Shown in pieces: positions 5,372-6,414 of a stretch of DNA of 6,414 bases (position 1 is the stretch's first letter; every line of letters begins with the position of its first letter). The position numbers and the translations under genes were made by a program. Source of the stretch: Candidatus Heimdallarchaeota archaeon (GTDB taxonomy: Archaea > Asgardarchaeota > Heimdallarchaeia > Heimdallarchaeales > Kariarchaeaceae); the NCBI GenBank assembly GCA_030668165.1, contig DAOUUM010000175.1:1-6414 (forward strand). The letters are read 5' to 3'. The notes under the pieces are model-generated. The model saw only the letters and a list, made by a program, of their open reading frames with translations. It did not search any database and was not told the DNA's origin.

Positions 5372-6414
5372 CTAAAAGGACGATAAATAACTTTCTGCAG
5401 TTTTCAATGCTGAATTTAGATCACTGAGTACAGAATCTATCCATACATTCCTTTGTTTGGCCATATTCATTATGATAGTAAATTTGGAATCATCATTCAA
5501 CTGCTTTTTCAATGCCTGAAGCTGTTTTATAGACTCATCTCGTGATAATAACACCAGTTTGGTGACCTTAATTGCCTGATTGACCAGTTCGCCGAGTTCC
5601 TCAGATATGATCTTACTGGCCACTCTGACCTCCAAATTCTTGACCTTGTCAAACAATTTACCTATGTATCTGTTTCCTCCCTGCGACTTTATTACCTTTT
5701 TACTATCCACATTGACGACTACAATATTGTCATGCCCCTCAATTTTATCTTTTAGCCCCTCATACTGAGCAATTGACATACCGGTTATCTGTGCTCCGAT
5801 CTCTGTCTCAATAGGATCCAACCAGTCTATATACTCGATAGATTTATGCTGGCTGAACAATAGAAGCGTCTGTGTTACCACCTTTACACTGGGTTTGGTC
5901 CCGATTATTATCACAGGATTCTTTCCCACAATTACATTCATCAGAACATGGTCAATTTTCTTTTTAACGTTATTTTTGATAAACTCCAGTGAAAGAAAAT
6001 CAAGATCCAATTCTTCCAGGCTTTTTACAGCAAGATCTGGAATATTTTTAATTTTCTCCAATATCTCATAATGAGATAGTTCTGGAGATATTCTCATGAT
6101 GTTCATAGTGGTCTCTTCAATAAGCGGTAGCATTCTAAACAGAGTACCCGCATGATTATTGGGCAGGCTCATCCATCCCACTTTTGTAATTGAGTCCTCA
6201 ATACTTATTATATTGTAGGTGACATCGTTTTCAATTGGCATGAAAGTATGAATGACATTTTTTTCTATAGAAATTTCCTTACCCTTGATAACAAATTCCT
6301 TGATCATGGAGTTTCTATTAGTCGATCTGCCAGCTACTATTTCCCCACTATCATTATCTATATCAAAACTATCGATTTCTGCGGTGATAAATGGTTTATC
6401 AATACCCAATTCAT
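5372..6414 (-). CDS. Hypothetical protein with a DENN-like core and helical C-terminus (5' end outside window)
   Basis: The frame is open to the window edge (codon GAA at 6412-6410 precedes a TTG at 6409), so the N-terminus is probably cut off; 346 residues are visible. Numbered from the TTG, residues ~1-100 are an alternating beta/alpha region, ~108-150 are helical, and ~152-240 form an alpha/beta block. In that block a strand PVIIIG (165-170) is followed by a helix rich in Val, Thr and Leu, then IEYIDWLDP (191-199), a short AQITGMS segment (206-212), and the strand NIVVVNVDSKKVI (228-240). The order resembles the central DENN module: a buried strand before a long helix, an aromatic strand, an 'iiGhs' segment, then a 'vvvDld' strand. 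The remainder (~250-345) is helical with charged repeats. DENN proteins act as exchange factors or regulators for small GTPases. The resemblance is by eye and weak, and I see no nucleotide-binding P-loop. No signal peptide or membrane segment is visible. A separate promoter appears to serve the next gene downstream. Confidence 0.65.
   Translation of the reverse strand, partial: ELGIDKPFITAEIDSFDIDNDSGEIVAGRSTNRNSMIKEFVIKGKEISIEKNVIHTFMPIENDVTYNIISIEDSITKVGWMSLPNNHAGTLFRMLPLIEETTMNIMRISPELSHYEILEKIKNIPDLAVKSLEELDLDFLSLEFIKNNVKKKIDHVLMNVIVGKNPVIIIGTKPSVKVVTQTLLLFSQHKSIEYIDWLDPIETEIGAQITGMSIAQYEGLKDKIEGHDNIVVVNVDSKKVIKSQGGNRYIGKLFDKVKNLEVRVASKIISEELGELVNQAIKVTKLVLLSRDESIKQLQALKKQLNDDSKFTIIMNMAKQRNVWIDSVLSDLNSALKTAESYLSSF

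Noticed and set aside
5580..5768. Plus-strand open frame of about 62 codons, Ser/Thr/Leu-rich, inside the DENN-like gene
   Set aside because: Its composition is explained by antisense reading of a charged helical protein. It has no supporting start signal.
1..6414. tRNA, rRNA, CRISPR, insertion sequence or toxin-antitoxin module
   Set aside because: I saw no cloverleaf-type sequence, repeat-spacer pattern, transposase or terminal inverted repeats. Nearly all of the window is occupied by ordinary coding frames.

Overview
This low-GC window (roughly 35-38% by eye) looks archaeal. The signs are an eIF2B-family protein, an HxlR-type winged-helix regulator, frequent AGA/AGG arginine codons, and several first genes with an AT-rich TATA-like box about 26-35 nt before an ATG and no Shine-Dalgarno motif (a leaderless pattern). 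The last minus-strand gene has a DENN-like stretch, a type of domain better known from eukaryotic GTPase regulation. That makes an Asgard-type archaeon a reasonable guess, but it is an inference and not shown by the sequence alone.

Layout, left to right. On the plus strand, the tail of an unknown gene (1-78) overlaps the TTG start of a probable surface protein with a C-terminal membrane anchor (75-986). Next comes a CheB-type protein-glutamate methylesterase (1117-2277) with an intact catalytic triad and a receiver domain that has lost its phosphorylation residues. It converges, with a 4-bp stop-codon overlap, on an HxlR-family regulator on the minus strand (2274-2735). A 209-bp AT-rich divergent spacer with an 8-bp-arm inverted repeat separates the regulator from a UPF0173-type metallo-beta-lactamase-fold hydrolase on the plus strand (2945-3616). 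That gene converges, with a 2-bp gap, on a minus-strand cluster. Read in its direction of transcription, the cluster holds a DENN-like helical protein (5372-6414, 5' end outside the window), a protein with paired cysteines and four membrane segments (4364-5260), and a divergent eIF2B-like protein (3619-4371) that overlaps its upstream neighbour by 8 nt.

Functional reading. No single known pathway unites the window. The regulator and hydrolase form a plausible divergent redox- or metabolite-responsive pair. The membrane cysteine-pair protein and the eIF2B-like protein form a tight two-gene operon of unknown role. The CheB protein suggests the organism has methylated chemoreceptors elsewhere, but no other chemotaxis gene is present here. 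Gene density is very high: both convergent junctions have essentially no spacer, and no stretch over 300 bases lacks a gene. No RNA gene, CRISPR array or mobile element was recognised.
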